64,000 bases of DNA from Tachypleus tridentatus (taxonomy: Eukaryota; Arthropoda; Merostomata; Xiphosura; Limulidae): NCBI RefSeq assembly GCF_004210375.1, contig NC_134833.1, positions 46,556,782-46,620,781 on the forward strand, in the 5' to 3' direction. Position 1 is the first letter of the stretch. Each line of letters starts with the position of its first letter. The translations under genes and the position numbers were made by a program. The notes beneath the pieces are model-generated. The model saw nothing but the letters and a program-made list of their open reading frames with translations, ran no database searches and had not been told where the DNA came from. Below are positions 46,151 through 55,531 of the stretch, piece by piece.

Positions 46151-46423
46151 TTCCAGCATGACCAGGTGAGTATGGCGCTTGACTGGTAATCTGAGGGTCG
46201 CGGGTTCGAATTCCCGTCACACCATACATAGTCGCGCTTTCAGCCGTCGAGTCGTTATATTATGACGGTCAATTCCATTATTCGTTGATAAAAGAGCAAC
46301 CCAAGCGTTGGTATTGGGTGGTGATGACTAGCTGCTTTTCCTTTAATCTTACTTGGCTAATTAGTGACGGCTAGCACAGGTAACTCTCGTCTAGCTTTGC
46401 ACAAAACTTAAAACAAACAGAAC
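46151..46423 (+). mobile_element. SINE A at the 3' edge of the Gypsy remnant
   Basis: Head CCAGCATGACCAGGTGAG, B-box GCGGGTTCGAATTCCCG and the body are present, and the tail is diverged (TAGCACAGGTAACTCTCG). An imperfect duplication of the form AACAAARAATG may flank it. The readable reverse transcriptase of the Gypsy element stops right next to it. Confidence 0.88.
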
Positions 46424-46429
46424 AAAAAT

Positions 46430-46740
46430 GCAACATTAGAAGGTAAACTATAGATTCAAATGTAATCATTACTTTTTCTGAAATCGGTACAAGACCTGCA
46501 TGAATTGTTTGGCTTGAGTACTAAAACACATAAAGAATACCATTCACTATCACTTGGCTCAATGATGTTATTCTTCAATTTGTACAAGCCTTCACTTCTC
46601 ATGTGTTCTAATATTACACGACTGTCACGGTAAGGATATTGTTCTCACCAACATTTACATCATGACTAACGAGGTCAGTTCTGTTTGGCCCATCAGGAAA
46701 CAAATGTACAAACTTCTGAATTAAAGATTTCAATTTTTCT
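46430..46740 (-). pseudogene. Gypsy reverse transcriptase, N-terminal part
   Basis: The minus strand reads DGPNRTDLVSHDVNVGENN (the linker before the reverse transcriptase), then NNIIEPSDSEWYSLCVLVLK and SCTDFRKSN, the conserved N-terminal fingers of Gypsy reverse transcriptases. A stop follows after NDYI and the active-site region (YADD-type) is absent. It continues directly from the integrase C-terminus 140 bp upstream, so the unusual order is not due to a distant join. Confidence 0.85.
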
Positions 46741-46879
46741 TTTTAAGTAATACTCAGATAACACAATTCTAAAATTAAGTTTGAATTTGACTGAATTAGT
46801 CAGTCTAACATCTTTCTGTATATTTTAATTTCCACATGACTCGAGCAGTGACTAGAGTGACTAGTTACTTACACTTTGA

Positions 46880-47910
46880 GAGTCATCTCTCTCAGTGTAC
46901 TCTTTCAGCATATTGATATGACACAGATGATTTTGTTTTCACCATTCCAGAGTTTTGACAATATAATCTAAGTCATTGACTTTTGACTCAGTTTCATAAG
47001 GGCTAGAATACTGAGAATGTAAGGCATGATCTGGAACAGGCAACAAAGTAAGAACTTTATCATCTGGATTAAAGACGCTTTTCTTTGTGTGCTCATCATG
47101 CACACGTTTCATTCTTCTTGATTTTTCTTTAGCAATATTAATAGCTCTCATAAGCCTATGCCTAAAATATGACATAAACTCAAGCAGATTAATGTTGGTA
47201 TTTTTACACAGTCAAATCTTTTGAACATTTTCAGTGGTACCCGTATTTATTACCAAAAACAAACTCAAAAGGCTTTAAACCAAGCGATTCTTGGAAAACT
47301 TCTCTGGCGGCAAAAGTAAATGGACTCCTTCAACCAAAACACTTTGAAATTACAAACAGTGTGTCTGAATCATATTTTTTAGTGTTCCACAGCCATTTGT
47401 GATTCTTGGTGATAAGTAATAATTGTATTGCTTAATTCCGACTCATACATAACTTACTGATTTATATCACAATTTGACCCTCGATGGATAAAACTGACTT
47501 TGAAAGACATAAAGGTGAAAACGTTTGTCAGACACGTAATAATAGTGGTGGTTTTAATCTTTTTCAAACGTATTGTTTCAGGAAATCGAAAAGATACAGA
47601 TATTATTGTTAGTGCGTACTGATTCCCTAAATTGAATTTTAGAAGAGGACCTACACAATTACAAACAACTTTGCTGAATAGTCCATCAAGTGCTGATATG
47701 TGCTGGGGTGGTTCATTGGGTATTTTTTCTCTTTGGTTTGGGCACTAATTGACATACATGAAATGACCTGTTTTTTAGCCCAGTTTGCCCTTGAAAAAGA
47801 AAGGTTTCGAAATCGTTCGGGTTATAGGGTTTCTATTTCATTTTCAGCAAGACCTCTTGCACCTACGTGTTTTTAGAACATCATGGAAATACCTTTTATT
47901 GTGTTAGTTA
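46880..47910 (-). pseudogene. Gypsy integrase core and C-terminal domain
   Basis: Core: about 47700-47470 reads VVCNCVGPLLKFNLGNQY, ALTIISVSFRFPETIRL and TCLTNVFTFMSFK. In the family the first catalytic residue is Asp in the DCVGPL motif, but here it is Asn (CNCVGPL). The second Asp region has become HRGSN. C-terminus: 47175-46939 is open and reads FRHRLMRAINIAKEKSRR, KSVFNPDDKVLTLLPVPDHA and YIVKTLEW, followed after a stop by LCHINMLKEYTERD. These are typical of the chromatin-facing C-terminal domain of this Gypsy group. The enzyme is inactive. Confidence 0.85.
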
Positions 47911-48067
47911 AGTTTCCCACTGGGTCAATGGTAAGTTTATTTATTTAAAACTTCTAAAACACACAATATTCGATAAAATATTTCTTCAAGAACAAGTGTC
48001 TCTTCGATTTCACGCACAAATAACTTTAGTAAAAGTTATAAACTCATGTTTCAACAGATATGTGTTC
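47911..48067. other. Unassigned DNA within the Gypsy remnant
   Basis: It lies between integrase pieces, next to the nested SINE C. I cannot align it to integrase. Confidence 0.3.
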
Positions 48068-48476
48068 TTCAGTGACTCACCGGTAAGTCTGAAGGCTCAT
48101 AACGCTAAATATTAGGTTTCGATACCTGTGTTGGGTGAATTGTTTGTTTGTTATTGAATGTCGCACAAAGCTACTCGAGGACTATCTGTGCTAGCAGTCC
48201 CTAATTTAGTAGTGTAAGACTAGAGGGAAGGCAGCTAGTCATCACTATCCACCGCCAACTCTTGGGCTACTCTTTTACCAACGAATAGTGGGATTGATCG
48301 TAACATTATAACGCACCCAGGGCTGAAAGGGCGAGCATGTTTGGCGCGACGGGAATACGAACCCGTGACCCTCAGATTACGAGTCGTACGCCTTAACACG
48401 CATGGCCATGCCGGACCACGTTGGGTGAAATACAGATACTTCACTTTGTGTATTGTTGAGCTTAACAACAAACAAA
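48068..48476 (+). mobile_element. SINE C split by a SINE A
   Basis: Segment 48068-48139 holds the head (GTGACTCACCGGTAAGTCTG) and the B-box-like TAGGTTTCGATACCTGTG. Segment 48430-48476 holds the tail (ATACAGATACTTCACTTTGTG, AGCTTAACAACAAAC). The two halves join exactly when the SINE A and one copy of its duplication are removed. An (AT)n tract at 48478-48492 follows. Confidence 0.85.
48140..48419 (-). mobile_element. SINE A inserted in SINE C, with TSD
   Basis: It is a 280-bp, well preserved reverse copy (TTTGTTTGTTATTGAATGTC at its tail side, GGCCATGCCGGACCAC at its head). The perfect 10-bp duplication GTTGGGTGAA lies at 48130-48139 and 48420-48429. With the SINE C and the Gypsy element around it, this is a three-level nest. 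Confidence 0.95.
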
Positions 48477-48699
48477 TTATATATATATATATCAGTTTGA
48501 GTAAACTGTATCTCAAAATCTACTGTTTACTGATGTCCATATCTAATAACTGCAAAATAAATTTAGGCAACTTCTGCAAATTATTTTTTATATTTGTATT
48601 TTAGTCTCAAGTGCTTTTCTTTTTCTTGTTATTTTAAAGTTAAAACTCCCACAACTGAATATTTTTGGGTCAAATGGAACTCGTAATTCGTTGTTCTGT

Positions 48700-48985
48700 G
48701 CACTAACTGAAGAACATCTCAAGTCAAATGTTGTGAATTTTTACTGATTTATAAAAATATGTGAGAGACTAGCTTATGTTATGAAATGATCTATAATATT
48801 CTGCGATATCCTTTTGGACAGCTGGCCAATACAAATTATTTAAAATAATGTCACAGGTTTTAAGTACTTTCAGGTGTTCAGCTATAGACATATAGTCTAT
48901 GTTCATAACTTTTTTCTGATACAGCTTTGAAACAGGTGTCTGAGTGATGTTCCATTATCTCCAATTGGCACATCAAATGATCTTC
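48700..48985 (-). pseudogene. Gypsy integrase zinc-binding (HHCC) region, decayed
   Basis: The minus strand reads MSIAEHLKVLKTCDIILNNL then YWPAVQKDIAEYYRSFHNI. This matches the His-His-Cys-Cys domain of Gypsy integrases, where HLG, KT, ILxxFYWPG and a CxxC follow one another. One His (EHLKV) remains. The CxxC is replaced (SFHN). The protease lies upstream, separated by a SINE A. Confidence 0.75.
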
Positions 48986-49053
48986 ACTTTCGCATTAATG
49001 ACTACTTTATTAAGATAATAAAAAATGGCAACTTTCTCTCTTTCCTTAGACAA

Positions 49054-49254
49054 GGCCTGACATAGCCAGGTGGTTAAGGCGCTCGACTCTTAATCTGAAA
49101 GTCGCGGATTCGAATCCCCATCACACCAAATATTCTCGCCCTCTCAGCCGTGGGGGCGTTATAATGTAACTGTCAATCCCTTTATTCCTTGATAAAATGG
49201 TAGTCCAAGAGTTGACTGTAGGTGGTGATGACTAGCTGCCTTCCTTCTAGTCTT
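49054..49254 (+). mobile_element. SINE A, 3'-truncated, in the Gypsy remnant
   Basis: Head GGCCTGACATAGCCAGGTGG, anticodon-loop region CTCGACTCTTAATCTG and B-box GCGGATTCGAATCCCC are good. The copy stops abruptly after CTTCTAGTCTT, lacking the last 70-75 bp. Loss of the 3' side is not expected from retroposition and implies a later deletion. This head keeps CTCTTAA, the loop of a lysine (CUU) tRNA. Confidence 0.88.
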
Positions 49255-49720
49255 TTAGATACCTTTGAGATCCTAAAGAATTTTCAGTTGAGAAATTTTT
49301 GCTCATCGCCCTAGTAACTGCACAAGTAGAATAAAAATTTTCAAGTTCTTCCTCACAACCATTCACTTTGTAAGGCTCTAAGGACACAGCCTGGTTCATG
49401 ATAACTTTGTCGATAGAAAAATTGTTGTCTAGTAATAATGAAACACCTTCTACTGGAAGAGTAGGTCGGACACCCATCATTATAAATACAGAAACAGTAC
49501 CTGACTTTAAATTCATAACATGGATGAGAATAGTCACAAACCCCAACTTTCCACCTTGAATATGTACACTGGATCAAGCTGAAGTCTTCTCAGACAGTGT
49601 AAAAATGCCCTCCAGTAACAAAGACTGAGAGACTCCGATATCTGTTAAAATGTTAAAAAGTTGTAAGTTGGTATTTTCACCTATCAATGACACAAATCCT
49701 TCTGAGATCAATGGCTTATA
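49255..49720 (-). pseudogene. Gypsy aspartic protease, decayed
   Basis: The minus strand reads YKPLISEGFVSLIGENTN, then LTDIGVSQSLLLEGIFTLSE (49650 downward), then GVRPTLPVEGVSLLLDNN and CAVTRAMSK. The active-site triad of the family is Asp-Thr/Ser-Gly. Here it is Asp-Ile-Gly (49634-49642), which should be inactive. It follows gag directly. Confidence 0.8.
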
Positions 49721-49739
49721 TTCCTCCATAGGTTCAGGC

Positions 49740-50930
49740 TATAATCTTCTCATTTTCATCAAACTTTAACACTCAACAGCTTAACAGAGCTTTTCACTCT
49801 TGTAAGGCCCAATTCAATTCCTCTTTCTCTAAAGAACTCAACACTGAGATATAATGTGCCTTCTTTTTTCTTACAGTAAATACACACAAGTAGAACTTTT
49901 ATCAAGGCTAGTTTGCTCGACACAGAAAAACCAGAACTGGAGGGCTTATTGTCATTCTCTGAATATGACTTTAGTTCGGTTTTGATTGGACATTCTGATG
50001 AGAGAAGTAGTTTGTGTGTAAGAGTATAGTGATCTGCCATTTTCACTGCTTGGCTTAAACTTTCAAACTGGTGTTCATCCAAGTGCATTTTAATTTCCAG
50101 CTGAATACACCACTGAAATTTCTCTTTTCAAAATAAGCAACTTCAACGGGTCAAAATTTTATCTATTTTCCTAGATAATAACCATCTGTCAAACAGTTGT
50201 TCTTTTCTCCTGCAAATTTCGCGCGTCTTTGGTCTTCCTGTTTTATGAATTTTCAAAATTTATACTTTTAAGATTCTACCTCTAACTTTGTTTCAAAATT
50301 GCCTCTTTAATAGTGTTATAGTCACTACTTTTTCTTAGTAAAATATACAGATAATATTTCCCTGACTTTACTAATTAGTACACTCTGTAATACCAAACAT
50401 TTTTTGACCATTTCAGACTAGCTTCAACTTCTTTAAAATGTAAAAAGTATTTATCGACTTCTTTTTTGAATTTTGGCACTAATTTCAGATTTATGTTTGC
50501 ATCAAACTTTCTACTACTAGACAATTCTAATGTGGTAGAGTTTGGCTTGCTTGCTCATTCTAGTAACTTTAATTTAATCTACATTTCTAATTCTTTTTAC
50601 CTCAGTTCTAATTCTCTTTGGTTTTTCGCCATTGCAAACCTCGCTCTTTTAACCTCAGCCTACGTTCTAGTTCTAATTTCTTTAATTCTGTTGCTTCTGT
50701 TTCGCCCTCATCTACTAACTCTAATGCATCTTGATCAAACACCTGCTCTTCAACTGAACATTTAATCACTAAACTCCTATTTTTTATCGAAAGTTTAACA
50801 GGTAATTCATAGTTCTAAGCTAATCTCAGCTTTTTTAAATTGCCAAACTTCTCCAGGGTCGTGTTTTTCAAATATTTGTCTACTTTAAACATCGTATTGG
50901 CTGCTTCCTTGGTTCTATTCAAACCCTAAA
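49740..50930 (-). pseudogene. Gypsy gag-like protein, decayed
   Basis: From the N-terminal side the minus strand shows a charged, probably coiled-coil segment at 50755-50640 (DEGETEATELKKLELERRL), then capsid-type pieces at 50470-50060 (EVDKYFLHFKEVEASLKW, SSDYNTIKEAILKQS, CIHS-type end). It then shows 50088-49759 with SLSQAVKMADHYTLTHK and a zinc-knuckle start (CIYCKKKEG). The knuckle has lost its His and last Cys. Several stops and frameshifts separate the pieces. In this Gypsy group gag binds the RNA genome and forms the particle. Confidence 0.75.
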
Positions 50931-51172
50931 TTCAAAATATAATTCACTTTAAGTTACAAGTTAGCAATAAATAATGATCAATTATATTAATTTCAGATCC
51001 TGGATAAGCCCGCGATTTGTGTAACGGTACGGATTACCGAACGTGAAATCAGCAAACAAGACAGAGTTAATTTAGAGTAATAATTATTTAAAAATTCATT
51101 AAATCACAATAAGAATAATTTTACAGTGGTAATATTTGCACAGTTGTTAATCTAACAATTATTACACAGTTA

Positions 51173-51300
51173 GGAGCCTCACATGGCATAGTAACATATC
51201 CGCAGACTTGCAACGATAATATCCGGGTTACGATACCCGTGGCGGGAAAAGCACAGATAGTCCATTTTGTTGCTTTGTGCTTAAGTTTAAACAAATAAAC
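51173..51300 (+). mobile_element. SINE C
   Basis: Head GAGCCTCACATGGCATAG, B-box-like GGGTTACGATACCCGTGG, tail AGCACAGATAGTCCATTTTG, GCTTTGTGCTTAAG and an AC-rich end are present. A 7-bp CAATTAT may be the flanking duplication. Confidence 0.82.
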
Positions 51301-51809
51301 ACAATTATGAAGCAATATTGATACAATCACAAAAGTACTAAAATAACTTACCTGGTTAGAATCAAGAATTGTTAATACAGTATACCTTAAATCAAATTCC
51401 ATTATCAAATATAATTCCAAATTCTTTAAAAGCTCGAGCATGGTGAATTTCGAAACTGGTTAGGTCTCTTCAGAAGCTACTGTCTTCACGCTATCCTTAC
51501 GACATATATATTGTCATAAAACTATGTACTTATAAACTGTAAAACGTCCTTTTCGAAAAGTTCGATTCTCATAAGTTCACTGACATCCAATCTGCGTTCC
51601 AAAACGTTTTGGCACTTTATAGATTTCTAAGTCACAAGCATTCGAAAATACTCAATATCTTTCATACAGTTCATGAATATTCAATGTGAATCAATCATAT
51701 TACTTATGCTGAGGATTTTGACTGGTTTATTTTGCTTTTAAATTCTGACAAGGTATTAAGTTCAATATTAAAAACAGCAAGTATTATTATTTATTATTAA
51801 CACTATTGC
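51301..51809. other. Unannotated AT-rich stretch
   Basis: I see nothing recognisable. The 106-codon minus frame at 51121-51441 runs through the SINE C and is not a gene. Confidence 0.4.
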
Positions 51810-51985
51810 GTAACACTGAGATAGTTTTTAACTTAAATATAAATTGAGAAATGCATGTAACTTATACTGATAAATCAGTATTGTGAAATTGCTACCTATT
51901 CATTAAATTTCTGAAAGATTATTCAGTGTAAGAATCAACAATTTATATATGTATGTAAATTCCGGCATTGTTTTATCTCGACATT
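51810..51985 (+). mobile_element. LTR-like repeat, copy h (short 5' fragment)
   Basis: GAGAAATGCATGTAACTTAT, CTACCTATTCATTAAATTTC and GATTATTCAGTGTAAGAATC match the 5' third of copies e and f of the solo LTR family. Confidence 0.5.
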
Positions 51986-52039
51986 TAATTAATTTAATTT
52001 ATATTAAAATTCAACTCAGGTTTAGGCTGTTTGGAATTA

Positions 52040-52346
52040 TAATACGTAACAGTACACCGACGATAACAAACCAATAAAATATACTGTTCCTTGGCACGTC
52101 GCGTTCGTTACATTTATAGGCGTGACGAAAACGTCTAGAAATTTCAGCCTGCAGAACAATGCTGATGACACACAAATGTTTATGTACACATGTATAATGT
52201 TAATTCTTATGCTCGAGAATCTTCTACAGCTTTAGTGAAGAGGTGGGAATTGCACAATACAGATTTAACTGCAAGTCATTTACATTTCTAAAAATAAATT
52301 TTCTTAAACAAACATCGATATTAATATAGATATATAACCTGCTCTG
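52040..52346 (-). mobile_element. LTR-like repeat, copy i (5' fragment)
   Basis: Reading from 52346 downward on the minus strand, it shows TAATATCGATGTTTGTTTAA, a GCCCGCCT-like CCCACCTCTTC region, AGAAGATTCTCGAGCAT and a TATA-like TATAAATG. It matches copy f best and lies in inverted orientation to copy h. Confidence 0.5.
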
Positions 52347-52349
52347 TTG

Positions 52350-53690
52350 TTTACTATGCTAATTTTATCACTTCCAATAGCAATCGTATATCGCATGTTT
52401 TAACATTAAAATACCTTTTTTTTTGTCACAGAAACACTGTTTTCTGTTCATTAATGTATAGAGCCAAAACATGCCTATTTCGTTTTAAATATGTAGACAT
52501 TTTATTAAATGTTGGAATATATGTAGATGCAACAGGGATTTGAGAAAAAGTGATGTGGTGAATGACAGGGCGAAAATTTTTTAGGTTTACTTGTACTATT
52601 ACTAGTAATTGTAGAACACCGTTAAGTTTAAGCAACGTCGTACATTTTACCACACAGAAGTTAAGCAGGTCTAATATAAGAATTTAAGCGTCCATTGTTT
52701 TGTAATAAAAAGTAAAAAACAATAAATCAAGTTTAATGCATTTATATTTTGTGTAATTTATATATTATTAAATTACATTATCACTTACGTTCGATATAAG
52801 TGTTATTTGTCACATGAACGAGGATACGATTTGTAATTTTATTTAACACTACACCTGTCTTTTAATTGAACTAACATTCTGTATTAGCTTCTCACAGTTT
52901 CTCGTATAAGAGTTCTTAAAAGTTGTAAACTGTAAACGCGAGTGACAATAACAAAAAACACAAAAAATGCAGTTTTAATTGCTATTTTAGGTGTTTGTTT
53001 CTAAAATAAAATAATAAAACTCAGATAATATAAAACTCTGAATTACAATATGCTTGATAATGATAATAATTTAATTAAAATACATTTATAATAAAGTGGT
53101 CTAATACATTTTAAATGCAACCCAGTAAGATGCATGCACGAAATGGGATTAATGATTTTTAAACATGGTGCCATTGTTATAGTTAATACTGGAAAGCCAA
53201 AAAAAATCTCTCGATTAACAACCCTGAACAACACAACTGAGCGTTAAGTGAAACATAAGCTTAAATATCAGGTTCAGATGTTCACAACAGGACCATAATG
53301 TAGTGAAAATAAGGCTTGTTGGGCGAAATATGGCAGATGATACTTCCTGTATTGGATCCTTTTAAACAAAATTGTAGTTTTACACCACGCATAACGAGTA
53401 GGTAAAGGTAAATACTACAAGGGCTACAGTAACTGGATTGAAGGACTTAAGATAATGTCAAAAGTTCAATATCGACAAGAAAGCGATTAATAATCATGCC
53501 TTGAATTATAGGGAGATCATTCTTTCAGGTTTCGAGTTGTTTTTCAGAAAATTTACTAATAGCCTTGATTACATCTAAGTAGTAAGATCCAGTTTTAATT
53601 TTCCGGTAAAATTGAAATCAAATCAATGTTGTATGAAAATGAAGAAATATCATACTCAACTTTTGCTAACGAAATCTTGCCTTCTTTCTG
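52350..53690. other. Unannotated AT-rich stretch
   Basis: A 75-codon minus frame at 52426-52653 is unsupported. No named repeat is seen until the pyrimidine-rich leader of the LINE. Confidence 0.35.
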
Positions 53691-54182
53691 TCTTTTTCTT
53701 TCTTTCATTTTTGACGCTTTTCTCTCTCCAGGTCCTGTGTTTGTTTAACAAACTATTATTGGTCACCATCTTTAAGTCAAGTTGCTTGTTCCCTTCTCTT
53801 CACTTATTCCCCTCGTTGTGGATTCCTGTACGTGGTGAGGGGACCTTCCAGGGAAGCTTCTGTTCTTTCAGTTTACCTCCTCTGGGAACCAAACATCCAC
53901 CCAAGTGTTTGCCTTACGTAGCAACCCGTGAAGTATCCTGGTGGTTGAGGGGTCCAACTCTAACACACCACTTTGGCCTTGAATTCCTGTAGACCACCCT
54001 TGGGTCAATCGGCTGGTTCATTCGGGCTAGAGTCAACCAAGTACTAGTGTTGGATGTTTTCAACATGTGTTGTGGACATTTTATCTGATGCTGGTGTTGG
54101 GTATAGTGCTCACGAAACCCTGGCGTTTTTGCAGTGTCCTTGTTTGACATTATAATGCATTCTCTCGTAGGGCTTCATAGTG
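53690..54182 (+). promoter_or_regulatory. LINE 5' untranslated region
   Basis: It is C/T-rich (TTTCTTTCTTTCATTTTTGA, then TCTCTCTCCAGG) and less AT-rich than the flank, running into ORF1. LINEs of this type carry an internal promoter here, but I see no specific motif. A 126-codon frame at 53612-53992 falls in it and is not a gene. Confidence 0.5.
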
Positions 54183-55531
54183 GATGGGGTCAGTGGGCAC
54201 CAAAATTTCCCTTTCTTTATTGTGGATACTCAAATTGAAAATCTTAATAAAATTCTGAAAAACAGTCTATAGGTAAACGACGACGTCTTGAAGATTCTGA
54301 GCAGCAATCCTCACCATATGTACCACCTGTTGTACCTAATTTTCTTATACTACACTCACTTTCAGACAAACCTTTAGGGCAAACTCTTTTTCATTCAAAA
54401 GGGACTAGAGGAACTTGCTGGCTCTCCAAAGTCAGTAGAAAAGCTTCAATCTGATGGCATATTGGTGAAAACGTCCACATCTCAACACAGAAAACTCCTG
54501 TTGCATTCAAAAGCACTTGGGGATATACCTATAGATGTTACACCTTATGATACTTTGAATTCTTCACGATGAGTTATTGTTGATAGGGATTTGAAGAACA
54601 TCCCAGAGTCGGAGATTCTCACTGGTTTCTCCACCCAAGGAGTTTCTGCAATGAAGCGTATCTCCACTCGCAAAGATGGAATTATGGTGTCAACCAATGT
54701 TCTCATTTTGACATTTACGTCACCACGTCCGCCTGCCACAATCAAGACAGGTTATCTTAATCACAGAGTACGTCCATACATTTCAAATTCTCTCCCATGT
54801 TTCCAGTGTCAACGGTTTGGTCACTCGAAGACGTCATATCGTGGTTCCTTGACATGTGCTCGTTGCACTGGCAAGGACATGATGCCAATGAGTGTGAAAT
54901 GGACCCTCATTGCATCAATTGCAATGGATGTCACCCATCCTACTTTCGTTCTTGCCCTAAATGGTTGAACGAAAAAGAGGTGCAGCGTTTAAAAATGATT
55001 CATAACATTACCAATCCTGAGGCTCGAAAATTGCTGTCCACCACCTCATCTCGGACGTATGCTGCTGCACTTCGTTCCACAGCTACTTTCGGAGTGCAGA
55101 CAGAACTCTCTGTGCCTCTGAAAGAATCATTCTCCAAACAAATGAAAAATCTTTTGACCTCCTTGGTTAAAAAAGGTGATGAATCAACTTCGACACCTAT
55201 CTCTAACCCTGATATATATTCCACCAAACCCCAAGATCCATATCCTTTGGTTCTAGGTATATGCATTTCCTCGGATCCATCTCCTCTCTCACCCCAAGAT
55301 GCAAAACAATCATTCGTTCACGTCCTTAGTCTCTGGAATCACCTTCCAACAGCAAAGACCTGCCCAATCGACCAAGGGCAGGATCCATGGAGGTCGATAG
55401 GCCTCCCTCGAATAAGGAAAGTAAGGAAAAAAGACGTGGTCCTAAACAGAATGGTTCTCCGCCCAAATCGCTTACACGTAAATAAACATGGCCACCCTGA
55501 TACAATGGAACTGTCGAGGTTTACGTTCTAA
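54183..55531 (+). pseudogene. LINE ORF1 (nucleic-acid-binding protein), broken
   Basis: In one frame 54591-54968 reads LKNIPESEILTGFSTQGV, RISTRKDGIMVSTNVLILTF and SLPCFQCQRFGHSKTS, as in ORF1 of jockey-type LINEs. A frameshift near 54870-54900 then moves to the frame of 54797-55531, with CEMDPHCINCNGCHPSYFRS, CPKWLNEKEVQRLK and NITNPEARKLL. Three Cys/His knuckles can be recognised. The first has lost its last Cys (Tyr in SKTSYR) and the second is split by the frameshift. A TGA near 54573 also interrupts the upstream part. The normal role is to bind LINE RNA. Confidence 0.85.

Larger units (their letters stand above)
46425..50950 (-). mobile_element. Ty3/Gypsy retrotransposon remnant, Gmr1-like domain order
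   Basis: Minus-strand pieces read gag (50930-49740), protease (49720-49250), integrase zinc domain (48985-48700), integrase core (47900-47380), integrase C-terminus (47200-46880) and reverse transcriptase start (46740-46430). In ordinary Ty3/Gypsy elements integrase follows reverse transcriptase. Here it precedes it, as in Ty1/Copia and in the Gmr1-like Gypsy group. The reverse transcriptase is cut off near 46430, and RNase H and the 3' LTR are missing. No certain 5' LTR or primer-binding site is visible; LTR-like copy i at 52.04-52.35 kb has the same orientation but lies 1 kb away. Three SINEs have inserted into it. All frames are broken. Confidence 0.85.

Noticed and set aside
51810-52346. 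5' LTR of the Gypsy element
   Set aside because: Copy i has the right orientation, but it lies 1 kb from gag, is next to an opposed copy and shows no primer-binding site. Kept only as a possibility.
53612-53992. 126-codon open frame as a gene
   Set aside because: It lies in the C/T-rich leader of the LINE and its hydrophobic composition follows from that.
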